Assembly: GCF_021130785.1 (NCBI RefSeq)
Contig: NC_060214.1
Location: 48,979,001 to 49,043,000, forward strand
DNA: 64,000 bases
Origin: Homalodisca vitripennis
Taxonomy: Eukaryota; Arthropoda; Insecta; Hemiptera; Cicadellidae
Reading direction: 5' to 3'
Shown in pieces: positions 28,220-42,089 of this stretch; within the stretch, counting starts at the first letter, position 1; every line of letters begins with the position of its first letter. The notes below the pieces were generated by a model, which ran no database searches, was not told where the DNA came from, and was given only the letters and a program-made list of their open reading frames with translations. Position numbers and translations under genes: made by a program.

Positions 28220-30160
28220 TGGGGGACAAAAGCAGCTATCCATAAATAAATAAATTAAAAATTACAATTATTAAAAAGTACGTAAGAACAAAGTTCTTGA
28301 GTCATAAATTAAAAATAATATTAAAATCTCCCGTCACAAAGCTAAATCCAAATTACTGAGCCAGTTTAGAGACCCATCCTCTAAACCACTCAGACCAGCC
28401 AGACCACCAGAAAACAATCGCAAAGGGCAGTCGTTTACAATGTGCTCAATTGTCTGAGAGTTTGCGCCACAATCACACGTCTGGTCGTCAGTAATACCCC
28501 ACTTGAATTTCCAGTGATTGCTTCTCCCAACCCCAGTTCGAAAACGATTCAATAAAACCCATTCCTTTCGAGGAATTTCCAAGCCACCCGCTGCTTTCGT
28601 AGGATCGGATATCAATTACTTGTTCCGTCCATCGAATGATTCCCAGGATGACGCCCAGTTAGCATTAGGCGTAAAGTTCTCCTCTATCAACTGGGATGCT
28701 GTTCGTAGTGATGGCTTGCGTGATTTGAGCCGGCTATCTTGCTGAGGAAGGTCGCGCGTAACGGGCAATTCGGGATTGGACACGATCTTATTGAACTCTC
28801 TCAGAAGAGCCTCTTTGCGTCTAATCTCAGGTGGTGCTATATTGCTCAGCACTGGGAGCCAAGGTGTTGGTGTTGCCATGAGAGTTCCAGTAATTGTCCT
28901 CATGGCCCTATTAAGAACGACATCGACCTCTCGCACATGTGCACTATTAAGCCACACAGGAGCACAATATTCAGCAGCGGAGTACACAAGGGACAAAGAA
29001 GTGGTACGCAGTACTTTAGCGTTGGCTCCCCAAGTTGATCCAGCAAGATGCTGTACTATATTAGCCCTTGTTTTCAGCTTTGCTGCTGTCTTTTGAAGGT
29101 GACTTTTAAAAGTGAGAGATCGGTCTAAGGTAACTCCCAGATACTGCGGATGTTCATTATGTTTCAATTTGACACCATCAAGAGTTATATTTAACTTGTA
29201 GTTCGCCAGTCTGTTATTTAGGTGGAAACATGATACTTCAGTTTTAATAGGATTTGGATTTAGCTTCTAGGCTCTAAAATAATCTGCGAGGACTGAAAGA
29301 TCATCAGTGAGTGCCTGTTCTGTTTTCTTTATGTCATTATGTTGGTATGCTAAGGCAATATCATCCGCATAAATAAACTTTCTGGATAACGTTGTTGGGA
29401 TGTCGGCAGAGTACACGTTGAACAACAAAGGAGCAAGTACTGAGCCCTGTGGAAGGCCGTTTTTAAGTTGCCTGAAAGAACTTTCCTCACGGCCAAGGCA
29501 TACTTTTATAAGCCTGTCGCTAATCATTGAATTAAGAAGCCGCAGAAGGAAAGGGCAAGGAATTAGATTATAGAGCTTTACTAAAAGGCCTTTTCTCCTT
29601 TGACAGTGTCGTAAGCTGCAGTAAGGTCTATAAAGGCTGTAGAGGTTTTTGCTCTCCTTTCAAAACCATTCTCAATAAAAGTTGTTAGCGCAAGCACCTG
29701 GTCACAGCAGTTACGACCAGGTCTAAAGCCAGCTTGATCTATAGGAATGCTGGCATTGAGAATGGGAAATATTCTATTATAAATCAACCTCTCCAGCAGC
29801 TTATAACACACACTCAACAGGGCTCTGGGTCTTTGTTGGGCTTCAAAACTGCGATTATTTTAGATCTTTTAAATGCTGCAGGCAGGTTACCTGTAGCCAG
29901 TATTTCGTTGAACACTGAAAGAAGCCAGTATTTAACTTTGATTCCTGAGTACTTTAGGAATTCTGGGAAGACATTATCGATACCGGCTGCCTTCCCAACT
30001 GACAGAGCGGAGATGGCCACTTCAATTTCATCAAGTTCAAATGCTCTCGATATTTCCAACGGAGCTTGCCGACTGCTTTTAAATTCGTTTAACTTGTAGT
30101 TAACCAGCTTGTCAGATGGTTTATCTAAATTGATAAGTAAAGAAAGAAATTCGACAATAA
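28220..30160 (-). mobile_element. 5'-truncated non-LTR retrotransposon
   Basis: A minus-strand element retains only the reverse transcriptase and C-terminal part. The endonuclease is absent and coding similarity ceases near 30155. The 3' untranslated part runs from 28333 to a TA-rich stretch near 28200. Its reverse transcriptase differs clearly from the elements at 12 and 55 kb (AGFRPGRNCCDQVLAL, AFIDLTAAYDTV, NGLPQGSVLAP, YADDIALA), so it is a separate lineage. Clade assignment was not attempted. No target-site duplication was identified. Confidence 0.85.
28334..30155 (-). pseudogene. reverse transcriptase with C-terminal Cys/His motif, broken
   Basis: Order on the minus strand: a helical lead-in (VGKAAGIDNVFPEFLK), IIAVLKPNKDP, LLSVCYKLLERLIYNRI, AGFRPGRNCCDQ, FIDLTAAYDTV (first catalytic Asp), LPQGSVLAPLLF, FIYADDIALA (catalytic pair), YLGVTLDRSLTF, and a C-terminal CDCGANSQTIEHIVNDC motif. 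Lesions: a deletion with frameshift near 29815 that removes the expected YRPIS block; a frameshift near 29600 just after the first catalytic block; an in-frame TAG at 29267-29269; and an in-frame TAA at 28616-28618. Between lesions the frame is well preserved. Confidence 0.88.
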
Positions 30161-31964
30161 TATCTTGTGTATGTAAATAATGTTAATTGTTTTAATTAGT
30201 AATAAGTAAATTGTAATACTAATTTCAAAAAGTTAATGGAGGCAATTTGTGATGAATAAAACTTTAATAATCATAATTATTAAAAAAAATTTGATGATGT
30301 GAATGTTGAATTCCAAGTGTACCTTCCTCATTGAACTAGAGCTAAACCCAACACCACATTGAATTAACCCTTACTATATTACCTGCGGTATGTATAAAAT
30401 TTTATTTACTAAAACTTTTATTTATGTTATTTGGATGCTGTGATAACATTTTTATAAATGCTAAGAACTACATTGATCAGAATTGGTAGGATTCTTTCGT
30501 GTACGTATTGCAGGCAAGCAAATCGAATTAACTTTGAAGTAGACTGATATTAAAATTAAAATAACTGGTACCTAAAATGTTAAATGCATACCAATTCTAA
30601 GCTGAGATAAGTGAAAGTCTTTGAAAGATATCAAAGTCTCTATATCTAACTTAGGTTTAAATTTAAGGAAAAAGTCCTCAAGTCTGACATTGAATGTGTT
30701 TTTATAAGTATCACTTAAATTTATTGAATATCTTTCCAATATTTCATGATATATTATTAAGTAGCTCCTACGAATTCAGTAATAATTTAACTATTTTTGG
30801 AAAATGGAAAAGGTCCAAAGGGAGACTTAAACCGAAGTCCCTGCAATTGATTAAAATCGTAATAAAATAAACACAAACAAAGAAAATATAATCTAGGTAT
30901 AATGATATTTCTAAAGTATATCTGAAATTGACAGATGAATACCAACAAAAATTTAATGTCACATATTTTATGTTTAAATATAAATCAATTTTTGTTCTCA
31001 TCGTTATTGTGCTTGACAAGTAAGTAAAACAAATATAATATCAGCTGATTAAGCCAAAATGGATGTTTCAAGACCAGAGGAGCGTAAATCGGATATATTT
31101 TATAAATAAGAATATAAGTATATATTAACCAGAGACCCTGATAGTGCCCATGCTAAATTTCGTTATGGTTGTACCAGTAATTTTAACGAGGTAAGTAACA
31201 AGGCACAAAACCACAGAAATACACCACTAGGTTTTTTGTACATTATTGGATATATTAGTGCGTTGATTGTTTACTCATGTTTGAGCATATAAATTTGGAA
31301 GGAAATTGGCCAGCCTAATCCTAAACACCGATAATGGTAGCCTGATCAGCAAATATATTACTCAGCAGAGGACATTCCTTCCCGAGGGAGCACTTAGTCA
31401 CCAGTAAATGTTAACCCGTTTGTCTGGCTTTCTGTGTCCACTTGATTATGCACAGAAGCCGGGGACATTCATGTTGCGTATTCAGAATATATTAGATAAT
31501 ATCATAACGTTAAAATTATTGATTAAAACGGTATGCAAATTCTCATCAGAACTCGCAATATTGTGAATTTACTCATCCTACTTAGTAATACTCTGAAACA
31601 AAGATGGGAATGACATGCTCCCCAATGTTCTTACCACGCCCCATATTATTTAATCTGGCACGCGCATTTTCATCCTAAATATAAATGCAAACCTCTTTGA
31701 ATGTACGTATAAAAACTCTGTGCTGTTTATTGTTTGACTCTCCGTCTAATTCTCTACCGAAACCCATGAAGAGACAGGGGACTCTATTCTATGTTCTGCT
31801 AAGGGCACGGACACGCAAATTCCAACAGGTGTTTCGTTGGGAACATTGCTGTGACCACATTGGTATCCTCCGATATAATTTTCTGTTTTAAAGGTATTCC
31901 GCATGAGTTATTCTTATAAATTTATTTTAGAAGATAAAATAAAAGATATAGAAGATAAAATTAT
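30161..31964. other. AT-rich non-coding DNA
   Basis: Nothing recognised. The frames at 30768-31019 and 31685-31891 show no motif. Confidence 0.45.
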
Positions 31965-32007
31965 CTTCTAATATACCCACTGTAAGTTGTAGTGGGTATA
32001 TTAGAAG
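31965..32007. repeat. perfect 17-bp hairpin
   Basis: The arm 31965-31981 (cttctaatatacccact) is exactly complementary to 31991-32007, with a 9-nt loop. Just upstream lies gaagataaaattatcttc, another short palindrome. Confidence 0.9.
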
Positions 32008-35000
32008 TTTACACACCACGTGTCGCATAACACGCCTCAGCTGGAGTATTGTTGTCTGTCCATATTTAATCTCTAACTAATGGATATGGTCTCGGCTCTC
32101 TAACTGAGATGATATAGTTTTGATTCGAATTCCGAGCAGGTATACTTAAGTATAGACATGATAAACATTGTATGTACTTCGCCGACAAAATACCAGAGTA
32201 CTTCGAAGCCATCACAGCTAACGTTGAGGCTTAAAAGAAGGAACTAAGCAACGGAGACCCATGTTCATATGGTCAAATGAGTTGGTCTTGTCACCTGAGC
32301 AATAACGTCATATACCTTTGTCTAGAGAGTTACGGTACACCGTGTATATATGCGCTTCTACACATAAAACCAAAGAACAAATCAGAATACTTCATGTTGT
32401 TATAATAAGAAAGTAATGAAACAAAGGCGAGATAAAAACTATACTTAAGTAAAATCTGTTTCCCAGTAGTAAACGAGATTAAATTATAAAATTTAAGATG
32501 TATTTTGAATTTATTTAGCGAAATTAAATCCTTTGTAAATATTAATTCACCATTTAACTTTCCAACACTTAGCTGTTGACTTTCTACCCCATCCCTTTTT
32601 TATATTACTATATTAAATTGTTGTATTATTATGGGTTGTTACGTAAAACTCAATGACACAGCTTAGAACTGTTTTTCCAAAATATTATTTAAAGTTAACA
32701 ATTAACTGCATGAAACAAAAGATATTGTAAACATTAAAGTATTCTATCGTTGTGTCTTCAATATATAGGCATATGCATATCACTTTTTTAAAAATATGCA
32801 TATGAAACGTTAATGTATCTAAATCGTATTTATATTATAAATTTACATTAGTAATAAATTCATTGTAATAATAGGTGCAGAGATTGATTGCATTGTCACG
32901 TATCATGAGTGTAATATAATGTTCCGTTTCAAAGACTAGGAAGAAATGTAAATAAGGTTAAAGTTAGCTGAAGTGACTTATTAAAAGTTATACAACGACA
33001 TTACTGGAGGATTGAAATAGTCTTAAGTGTAATATTAAATTCAGTTTGTTCCATAAACCATCATCTGCAAAGAAATACGTTTACTTCAATTATATCTTTA
33101 CAGTATACATTAAAAGTTTATGATCTATTGGTGGAATTTGTGGCCGTACTTGATTTTATTATTCATTAGATTGATTGATTTACTATACATTAAACTTTTA
33201 CACGTTAATAAAAATAAATTAACGGATATTATTTTAATTTAAATAATAGAGAATTGGTGGATATGGATTAAATTGTAGAGCATTGGTAAATTAATTCTGA
33301 ATAGTTGAACAAAAGAACAGAACAACATTTTAACTGCTCAAAACTCAGGATAACATAAGAGTTGTAGTTACAAAGCAACAATTAATTTCCTAAACCAATA
33401 TTGAGTCATAATTTTTTTAAATAAAAAATATAGACAAAGAGACGACGCTTAATAAAGTAAAATATACTATAGATTTTGTTATATTGACTTTTAAATTTAT
33501 TTCCTCTCATCTATACCCAAAAATATCTTCTTATCTTTCTTGAACACCCTATAGGCCTATAATTAAGAATACGATATTTTGTATAATTACTGTTCACACT
33601 ATGCCAAAACCTGAAGATATTTTAAGCGCAAGTTCTTGGATGCAAGGATGATGGACTACTTTAACAAATTATAAATTTTGGTTTTTAATCTGATTTTGCA
33701 ATACTCTTACCTTTCATAATTTTATTTAATGGTTTATTTCATATGTGTGGTAGTATATTCTTGATCATTCAATACCATATAGCCTATGATGCTCTACTCT
33801 GTGAATTGAATAATGATGAAATAGTATAATAAAAGTTTATAATATACAAAATGCTAAAAACTTTAACTATTTTATGTCTCAAATTGTAAGTTTATTTAAG
33901 CCCACCTTATCAAGTACTTACCTTAATTAATTATGAAAGGATCTCTTACTTTTTAAATGAGTAAGAATAAATATGTCTTTTGGATAAAGTAATTTTATTC
34001 CAAAGTGTAGAAGGAGCTGTGGATACCTGTGTATGAAAGCTGGATCTTATTGCGGTCACGTCCTACAGAGACCAGAGACTTCAGCCGAGCATTTGGTCGA
34101 GACCGGCGATATACTGTTGATAGCGTGGCTACCATAATATACAGCACATTATGTAGGTCTCTATACACTATAAGGTGACTCTCCTTCACTTTGACCTTTG
34201 AAAATGTATTTCCTTTGATACGTTATCTGCAAGGATTTTATGCCTTCCTTTAAGTCGCATTGAAAAAAATTAAAATAAAAGTTTATTTAAATTTTTATTC
34301 TCGGCTATTTGGTGAAAACTTCAATTTTGGTCAGGCCTTGTCACAGTAGTCTTGTCTTTGTCTTAACTTAGTTATGTGTTATTAGATTTAAATAGTTTTT
34401 CTGTTGTTACATTTGTGATTAAATTCACTAACGCATTTTATGGTTGTATTTCATTATTATATTTGCAGGTTTTTAAGATATTTAGAGGTAAAACCTTTGA
34501 ATGGGTGCCTTTTAAAATTATGCAAGATAAAATCAAGCTTTTTGTATTGATAAAAATAGTTATTATAAACATTTCAACACATGTTTGAAGGATTAATTTA
34601 TTAGACATCTACAATTAAATTTTATAAAAACACAAACAGAAAGAAAATTGGAAAACATAGAACCGGAGATCTAGGTTCATACGGAGAAATCTGTATGTCT
34701 TGACCTCAGCAATAATGTATACATCTTTGTCCAGAGGTTTATTGTACATGCTGTATAATAATTCAACTACATTTGAATTGGTATTCAAAATAATTCTTTT
34801 CACAATTATTCCATGTTTTTAGAAATAAACTGTAAGGCTTTCTCATTTTAGTTCTCCGCCGCTATAAGAACTGTCACGACTATTTTTAGTTCAAATACTG
34901 AGACTTCTCTCCGTTGCATTCTTTATACTTTGTACAAGGGCTTTTTATCTCCACGGCTCTTCAAATATTTATTTGTTGCAACTGTTCTTATGCTGTTTAA

Positions 35001-35799
35001 AATGTTATTGGTGTTTTTATTACAGATACTGATGAGAAGTTAGGTAGATGAAAGTAGTTTTTGGAAGTCCCCTTAAAGTTCTCAGGTGAACTGTAAGTTT
35101 ATTTTTATTTTCGTCGTATAAAACAGGAGATACACGCTATTGCATTATAGCAGTAAAACAAATTAAAATTTTAAATAAGTGTTATGAGCCTAAATCTCAT
35201 GTCCATTATACCACTACAATAATTATAAGTAAATTAACTTTAGTGATAAATGTTGCTCTAAACGTTACATAGACACTATTATAGATAAATAAACAATACC
35301 TCATACACATTCAGATAAATAACAAATATATATTATAATGACAATACCAGGATATTAGTTTATAAATTTAATTAAGTATATATTGAATTCACGAAATTGT
35401 TCAAAGATAAATATACCATGAAGGACTGGAATATAATTTAAAAATGTATTTCTTTTGAAGACATTTAAACTGTCAAAGTGAACATCAATGTCTGACCCAC
35501 CTAACAACTTTGTATTATATAACCTCTCTACATAATCCGCAACAGAGGAAGAGGCGATCGCATCGCTGTGCATGAGTAAGGTAAATTAAACAAAAACTTG
35601 TTTCTGATGTTAAAGTTTGGTATGCGATGGCTGAGGGTCCCCAAGCAGTACGCGTCATCCACACGACCTTGGACCAGGCCCCACAGATGTACTTGCTCCA
35701 AGTGCCGTCAACCCAAAATTCTCTAAAACCTCATTGTATGGAAATGAATACGTTTAATAATTAAATCGCATGAAAAATTAACATCTCAAAAACTTCTTT
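32008..35799. other. AT-rich non-coding DNA
   Basis: No gene was recognised. The part from about 35600 may be the eroded C-terminal end of the retroelement relic that follows. A minus-strand open frame at 35355-35573 (72 codons) could belong to it, but no motif proves this. Confidence 0.4.
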
Positions 35800-36990
35800 T
35801 GAACTTTTTCATAGTACTATAGTTATTTATCAACTGTAACGTCCAAGTCTTTAACTAAATTAACTCTTGTAATTGACTGTCCGTTTTAACTTTTGTTGTA
35901 TTTTATGGAACTATATTATATTTTAAAATACATAATATGGTACTTTGCAGTAATAAAATTCATTTTATTTCGACTATCCCATTTATAAACATTATCCAGA
36001 TCAGCTTTTAGTATTTCAGCGTCCTTTAGTGAAGAAATTGGATGGAAAGTATCAAATCGTCAGCAAATAACAAAGACTTTACTGTTTCACGTAGTCACAC
36101 AAATCGTAATTAAGAATAAACAAGGACCTAAATTTGACCCATGAGGTATACCAGATTGTACTAGGAAATCAGATGACAAAAATCTTTATAAAATACAAAC
36201 TTATTCGGTTTATCAAATAAGAAAGAAAAACACGTTTTAATTTATTTGAAAATCCATAATGGTGAAGGTTTTTCATTAAAAAAAAGTGATCCACTTTGTC
36301 GAACGCCTTAGCCAGATCAAGATAAATTGCATCAGTCTGTTTATCAGGAGATACCTATTCACAAAAAATTCATCTAAATATATGTAAATAATGCTTTCAA
36401 ATATTTTAGCAGGTGTTTAAAAATGGCTACAGGATTTATGATTTTGTGTTTGACATTATTTGCCGCTTTTTAAATAAAAATAAAAAATAGGCGTTACTTT
36501 ATTCCATTAAATTTTTCAGTAGTTTTGCTTGATTTTAAATTAAACTGTATAAAACTTTAGTGGTTTGATTTCAATAAATTCACAACCTTTGAATATTTTC
36601 TGAGGTAACAATTCAGAGCCTAAAGTAGTTTTAGATTTTAACTTTTGAATAGCCAATCTAACATCCTGTCATGGGGTCTTCTTCATTGCCATCTTCACCG
36701 TTGGTTCCACTTTTTATTCTTTATTAACTAAACTAATCTTTAAAAACTTTACAATCTGAGTACCATTATTTAATGTCACACCGTTGTATTCCATCACAAA
36801 TAAAGTTTTATTGGCAGACTTTTTATAAGTCTTTATACATTTCCAAGACTGTTTACTCTCTCCAACAATGCTATTTTCAGCTCTATAAATGAAGTTATCA
36901 TAAGCAACTTTAGTGTAATTCTTAAGAGGTTACTCGGAAGGTCAAAGTTGATTTCATAATCCACAGATCTTTCAGTTGTGACTTACACAA
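35800..36990 (-). pseudogene. heavily decayed non-LTR reverse transcriptase
   Basis: On the minus strand, in three frames and with many stops, the order of landmarks is a linker with YDNFIYRAENSIVGESKQSW (about 36835-36905), KSSKTTEKFNG, VTPIF, an AKIFESIIY block (about 36391-36413) and AIYLDLAKAFDKVDH (about 36287-36330). Then come GIPHGSNLGP (about 36133-36165), LLFADDLILS (about 36045-36078), LKADLDNVYKWDSRNKMNF and VNLVKDLDVTVDK (about 35835-35870). This is the standard arrangement of a non-LTR reverse transcriptase. The catalytic FADD is still legible. There is no long open frame, and endonuclease and ends are lost. Confidence 0.8.
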
Positions 36991-39524
36991 GCAATAGCAA
37001 AGCAGAAACTGATATATCTACTACGTATACGCATAATTTTGAATCAACAACAAAAATGAAAAATGTTAAATAATTTATTTTTTTATTAAACGTTATGGCG
37101 ATGAGCAGAAGTTAGTTAATTATTTAGTTAAAGAAAATTTGAAACATTTTTACTTTGAATGCAACTAAAATGTTTCATTGGATTCAGCATGAATTTTACA
37201 GAATATTATTATTGAGGATTTGTTTTTACACGTGATGATGTTCATGTGGGATTTACCGTTCAATATTTTAGAAACTCACCATTTTGGAATTTACTCTGTA
37301 AAGATTAAATGTTGTCAGACCTTATTAATAAGTTAAGTGCAAAATACATAAAATTTCAAGTTTATGGCGTAATTCGTTATCGAGATATCAATTACGAGTT
37401 GCTAAAGCAAATTCAATTAAAGGGTTTGGGAAAATATAAAAATTTAACTTATCTATATAAGAATAAAACGATACAAGAATCTCATCGGAGAGAACTTAAA
37501 GAAATCCTTACAAATGAATCCAATAAAATAACCAAGTTAGTTTATCACTTGTTAAAACGTCGAATATCAGTTCATAGCTGAATCACATGGAGTGATATGC
37601 GCCATCATCAAACTCTATTTTGCCTAAAACTAAATGAATCTTATGCAAAAATTAAAATATGGACATTTTCAGTATTATGTGGTCAAATAGGCGCACAGAA
37701 ATGACTTTTTTCTAACCCTCGAGTTATAAACTTCGTTAAAGGTCAACATACAAAGCTTTCCTTTTGCCAGTCATTTTCTGTTTGCCGTAAGCAAGGCAAA
37801 GGAAGTTATATAAGCTATCAGGAATTTCAAAGGTTAATTAGCTGCCATAAACCTTTGTATATTGAGAGGTAAGAGTATAAGTTATTTTTGGCCCATACTT
37901 AAATATATGTAGAGGCATTTCTGTAGTTGATATATGGTGTTTACGTTATAAATCAAAACCTAATATGATTATAATAAATAAGGGCTCTATTTAGGTGTTT
38001 TTGACTTTGGAGGTTGTCCCTATGGATACTTTTAAGAAGCATTGAATCAGTATCGGTTCCCCCTCATATTAGGCAATTTCAACAAATTCATACATAATTA
38101 TCAACCTACTTCTCCTTAGGCGTGACGTTCGAGTAAAGCTTAGTATATTTTGTAGGAAAATTAGTAAGCAAGGTCGTCATAAGTTACAAAACAGATTTGA
38201 ATACTATTTCTACACTAAGTTTAGTTTTAAGTTAAAGAATTATTTGTAACCCGCATAGCTAATATAAGCATAACATAAGTGTAATATACGTAGAAAAACT
38301 AAAATTATCCAGACACTTACATATATTCCACGACGCGAGCTAAGGAATTGTAATAAAATTGTCAACGTTTATTATCATGACTAAAATATATGTAAACATA
38401 ACTGTATATGGTTGTTAATATACCAATACTGGAATACTACATTGAAAGAAGGATACTTGATTAATCTACAAGTGATTAATTTAATTGTATATCGTATTTC
38501 ACATTTAGTGAAGCACAACTGAAAAGTATAATCGTTTCTAACAAAATAAACTTATAGAGTTCGTCAAGTTGTAATCAATTCTCAGAATATTCTGGCGTCC
38601 TTTATTGTTATAACAATGAATTATTTTTTGAATCTCATTATATCACGTATTTTATCTCAGTCTAACCAACCTTAGGCTTAATGTGTAACACGTGTATCGA
38701 AAGTTCCGTAATATCTAATTTATAACGGAAAGTCTTGTTATTGTAAATAGATATGGATTGCATTTCCTGTAATTAATTTTACGGTTAGGTTATTAGCTTA
38801 TAAAAACAAATTTAAACATCTTCATCAGTGACCAGTTATTTAAAAGTTTATTCGCAATTATTCATTTAACAGAAATAAATATACACTGGAAAACTTGAAC
38901 GTATTAAACTAAGAACTAAGATCAGGCAGAGGTTTTAGTTACATTCTGCTCAGCCCTTTAACTCTCCGTTGTACTGTAGTTGTGTACTTACAAGATATCT
39001 CCCAAAATCCCAAACGGCTTATCTGTGCAGATTGGCTCATCTGGAATATAGATTTCCTTTTCTAAATATTTTATAAATAAACCGATAGCAATAAAATAGT
39101 GATGAAATTGGCCAGGAATTTAGTAACCTTACGAAACTAGGTAGGGTGTATTTTTTATAATGTACAATTCACATGATTCAATAATTTATTTATTGAAATT
39201 GGAATACTTTTATGGAAGTGTTCATGACTTATAGTTTCATTACTTTGTATAGAATGAAAATCAACTTAATAGATAAATAGGAATGAGCAAAAAGTATTTT
39301 TTAAATAAACATTTAATGTTTCAAACAATTTCAATATATATGAAATTTATTATATATGATCTACCAAAATATCGTAAAGTAAGTAAAATGATCGAGAACA
39401 GTCTTTTTAGAACCAAAGCAAACTAGTCTACTGCTGAGGTAAGAATCTATTTACATTAAAAGAAAAGTCATATCGTTTTCTTCAACGTCAGTGGGGCTGA
39501 ACATATACTTTCAGCGCTGAATGG

Positions 39525-39551
39525 GGGTTTTTTTTGGGGGGGGGAGGGGGA
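39525..39551 (+). other. G-rich homopolymer tract
   Basis: Runs of five, nine and five Gs are separated by Ts and one A, standing out in AT-rich DNA. It could form a quadruplex or simply be a slippage-prone tract. Confidence 0.8.
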
Positions 39552-40326
39552 AATTAGATGGTTAAACATATAATGGTCATACAAACATCTTTTGATTTAC
39601 TGTTTTTACTCATTTAATAATAGAAGTGTACCGCAATTAAATAATTTTCATCAAGGATAACTGTTATTTAGTTCACTTAAAATCGGGATATAAGGAAAGT
39701 TACATGATGATGCCGTTACCAAACTGTTCCAACCTCACTGTTAGTATTTTATAATAGTATAGTAGCCTATGACTTTTCTCTTTTACTCTATCTTTTTTGC
39801 TACTGGTTTATGTTTTTTAAGAATTAAATTCATTATTAAGCTTGTGTATTTAAAATTAAAGGAAAATTTGAATACTGTATATTGTTGTATGTGATTTACA
39901 TAAGTATCAGACTATTATTTTAAGCCTGTTAAAAATTAGGAAGGGAATAAAAACACAATTATTAATATTTTTCTCTTTATATTGATCTTCTCCTATTGAA
40001 GTTTCATACTTAAAAACATTTAAGAGACTGGTTGCATTGTGAAATCTTAAATTATCTTAAAAAATTAACTTTTGAATACAGTACTTATAAAATGTTTTAG
40101 AATAGGGAATATTTCTTTATTTATTCATGTTATAAAATCAATAAAAACAACTCAGATTCTATATCAGAATGTGAGTAATGGAATATTCATCATTTAATGT
40201 AAAGTTGTATTTTTTACACAAGAATAATTATTTTTAAAACTATGTGTCAATATTATATATAGCATTATGTTTCACTGATAAGCAGCAACACTGTTAAGGG
40301 AGTAGTCGTTGTAGGGTACACAAAAC

Positions 40327-40384
40327 TTGCAGTAAATCAAGTTTCAATAAAGGTTGCTAGTGATAAAACATTGATTTACTGCAA
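40327..40384. repeat. 14-bp inverted repeat
   Basis: The arm ttgcagtaaatcaa (40327-40340) is exactly complementary to 40371-40384 across a 30-nt loop. Confidence 0.8.
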
Positions 40385-40931
40385 ATAGCTAACTTTTTCA
40401 TTGTGCAGCTTTCACACATACAGTCTAAGTGTTCCGGGCAAATCATATATGTGAATTTATGTACTAAATGTTGCGTCCGGTTTTTTTATGTAATACAAAA
40501 TTTCTTATTGGAAATGTCTTTATTATAAGAGCATATAATGTCATAAGGTCAGTCTGTATAGTGGTATTAACAACATGAGGAAAATGAGTCTTTATTTTAA
40601 CTTCATACAGATTAAAATATAAAAATAGAATATATGGAAAGTATATTACTAATATAGGATAAAGAGTGTTGAAAAGTAATAAAAATATATTTGTACTATA
40701 TTTAATCAAAGGTCCAAAATTTAAGACGTAACATAGATGATACAAGGGTGTTTTCGAAGCTTACGGACATGATTATATGTAAAATATTAATTTAATTAAA
40801 AACATATTTCTATGGCTACGATTGGAGAGCCATATACAAGAAAATTAATTTTGTGAACTTAGTTCCAGTTAACACTAGAGACCTCAGTGGCTTCTAGATG
40901 GTTTCTTTCCGTCATTGGGGCTGAGTATTAA

Positions 40932-40977
<46 letters not shown>

Positions 40978-40978
40978 T
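40932..40978. repeat. (TA)n microsatellite
   Basis: Pure TA run, bounded by symmetric taagta...tactta ends. Confidence 0.95.
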
Positions 40979-41129
40979 TAGTAGCAAAGTTCTTTACTAA
41001 AGAAGTATGTAAATGTTAATAACGAAACTATGTTTTTGCAATTCTAAATTTTTTACTTCAAATCGATTTATACCATTAATTTATTATAGTATTACCTTCA
41101 TACCAAAATGACGATAGCACAACGTAAAA

Positions 41130-41131
<2 letters not shown>

Positions 41132-41162
<31 letters not shown>
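41132..41162. repeat. (TA)n microsatellite left of fold-back element
   Basis: TA run directly abutting the fold-back element. The TA run at 42093-42151 continues on its other side, so one microsatellite appears to have been split. Confidence 0.95.
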
Positions 41163-41164
<2 letters not shown>

Positions 41165-42089
41165 AGGTGAGTTTTTTAAAGTGATCCAATAGCTAACTTT
41201 TTAATTACACGACTTAGCACCACACTTTAAATTTGGAACTTGCTCAATTTTAAGTTTCACTCAGGGATACACTTTCACATTTTTTGAAGATGGCCGCCAT
41301 TTTCCAATATGGCGGTCAACTTTAAAATCTCTTATGGAACACCCTGTATTTTATGTTGTTTTTAGATTCTACTCAACAAAATAATACATTTTTGCTTTTG
41401 AGAATTTTTCAATATCTCTAATGGTTCAGGAGCTACGTGGACTGGAAGTTTTCATAATTTTTGCCAATATGGTGGCCAACTTTAAAATATTTTATGGAAC
41501 ACCCTGTATTTTATGTCCTTTTTATATTCTATACTGCAAAATAAGACATTTTTTGCATTTTAGAGTTTTTCTATATCTCTAATGGTTCAGGAGCTACGTG
41601 GACTGCAAGTTTTCGGATTTTTTTCGGACTAATGATAAAAACTTGCAGTCCACGTAGCTCCTGAACCATTAGAGATATAGAAAAAACTCTAAAATGGAAA
41701 AAATGTCTTATTTTGTAATGTAGAATATAAAAACGACATAAAATACAGGGTGTTCCATAAAATATTTTAAAGTTGGCCGCCATATTGGCAAAAAATTATG
41801 AAAACTTCCAGTCCACGTAGCTCCTGAACCATTAGAGATATTGAAAAACTCTCAAAAGCAAAAATGTATTATTTTGTTGAGTAGAATCTAAAAACAACAT
41901 AAAATACAGGGTGTTCCATAAGGGATTTTAAAGTTGACCGCCATATTGGAAAATGGCGGCCATCTTCAAAAAATTTGAAAGTGTATTCCTGAGTGAAACT
42001 TAAAATTGAGCAAGTTCCAAATTTAAAGTGTGTAGTGCTAAGTCGTGTAATTAAAAAGTTAGCTATTGGATCACTTTAAAAAACTCACC

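Larger units (their letters stand above)
36991..40931. other. AT-rich non-coding DNA
   Basis: No gene was recognised in about 3.9 kb. A 90-codon lysine-rich open frame (37309-37581, plus strand) has no recognisable domain and could be chance. A G-rich tract and a hairpin inside are listed separately. Confidence 0.4.

Noticed and set aside
28518..30099. Plus-strand open frames within the 28-30 kb element
   Set aside because: They are antisense to the clearly recognisable minus-strand reverse transcriptase.
37309..37581. 90-codon lysine-rich frame as a host gene
   Set aside because: No recognisable domain, and codon content matches the AT-rich background; insufficient support.
41571..41783. 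70-codon frame in the centre of the fold-back element
   Set aside because: It lies across the palindrome centre and reads the same repeat units on both strands; no domain.
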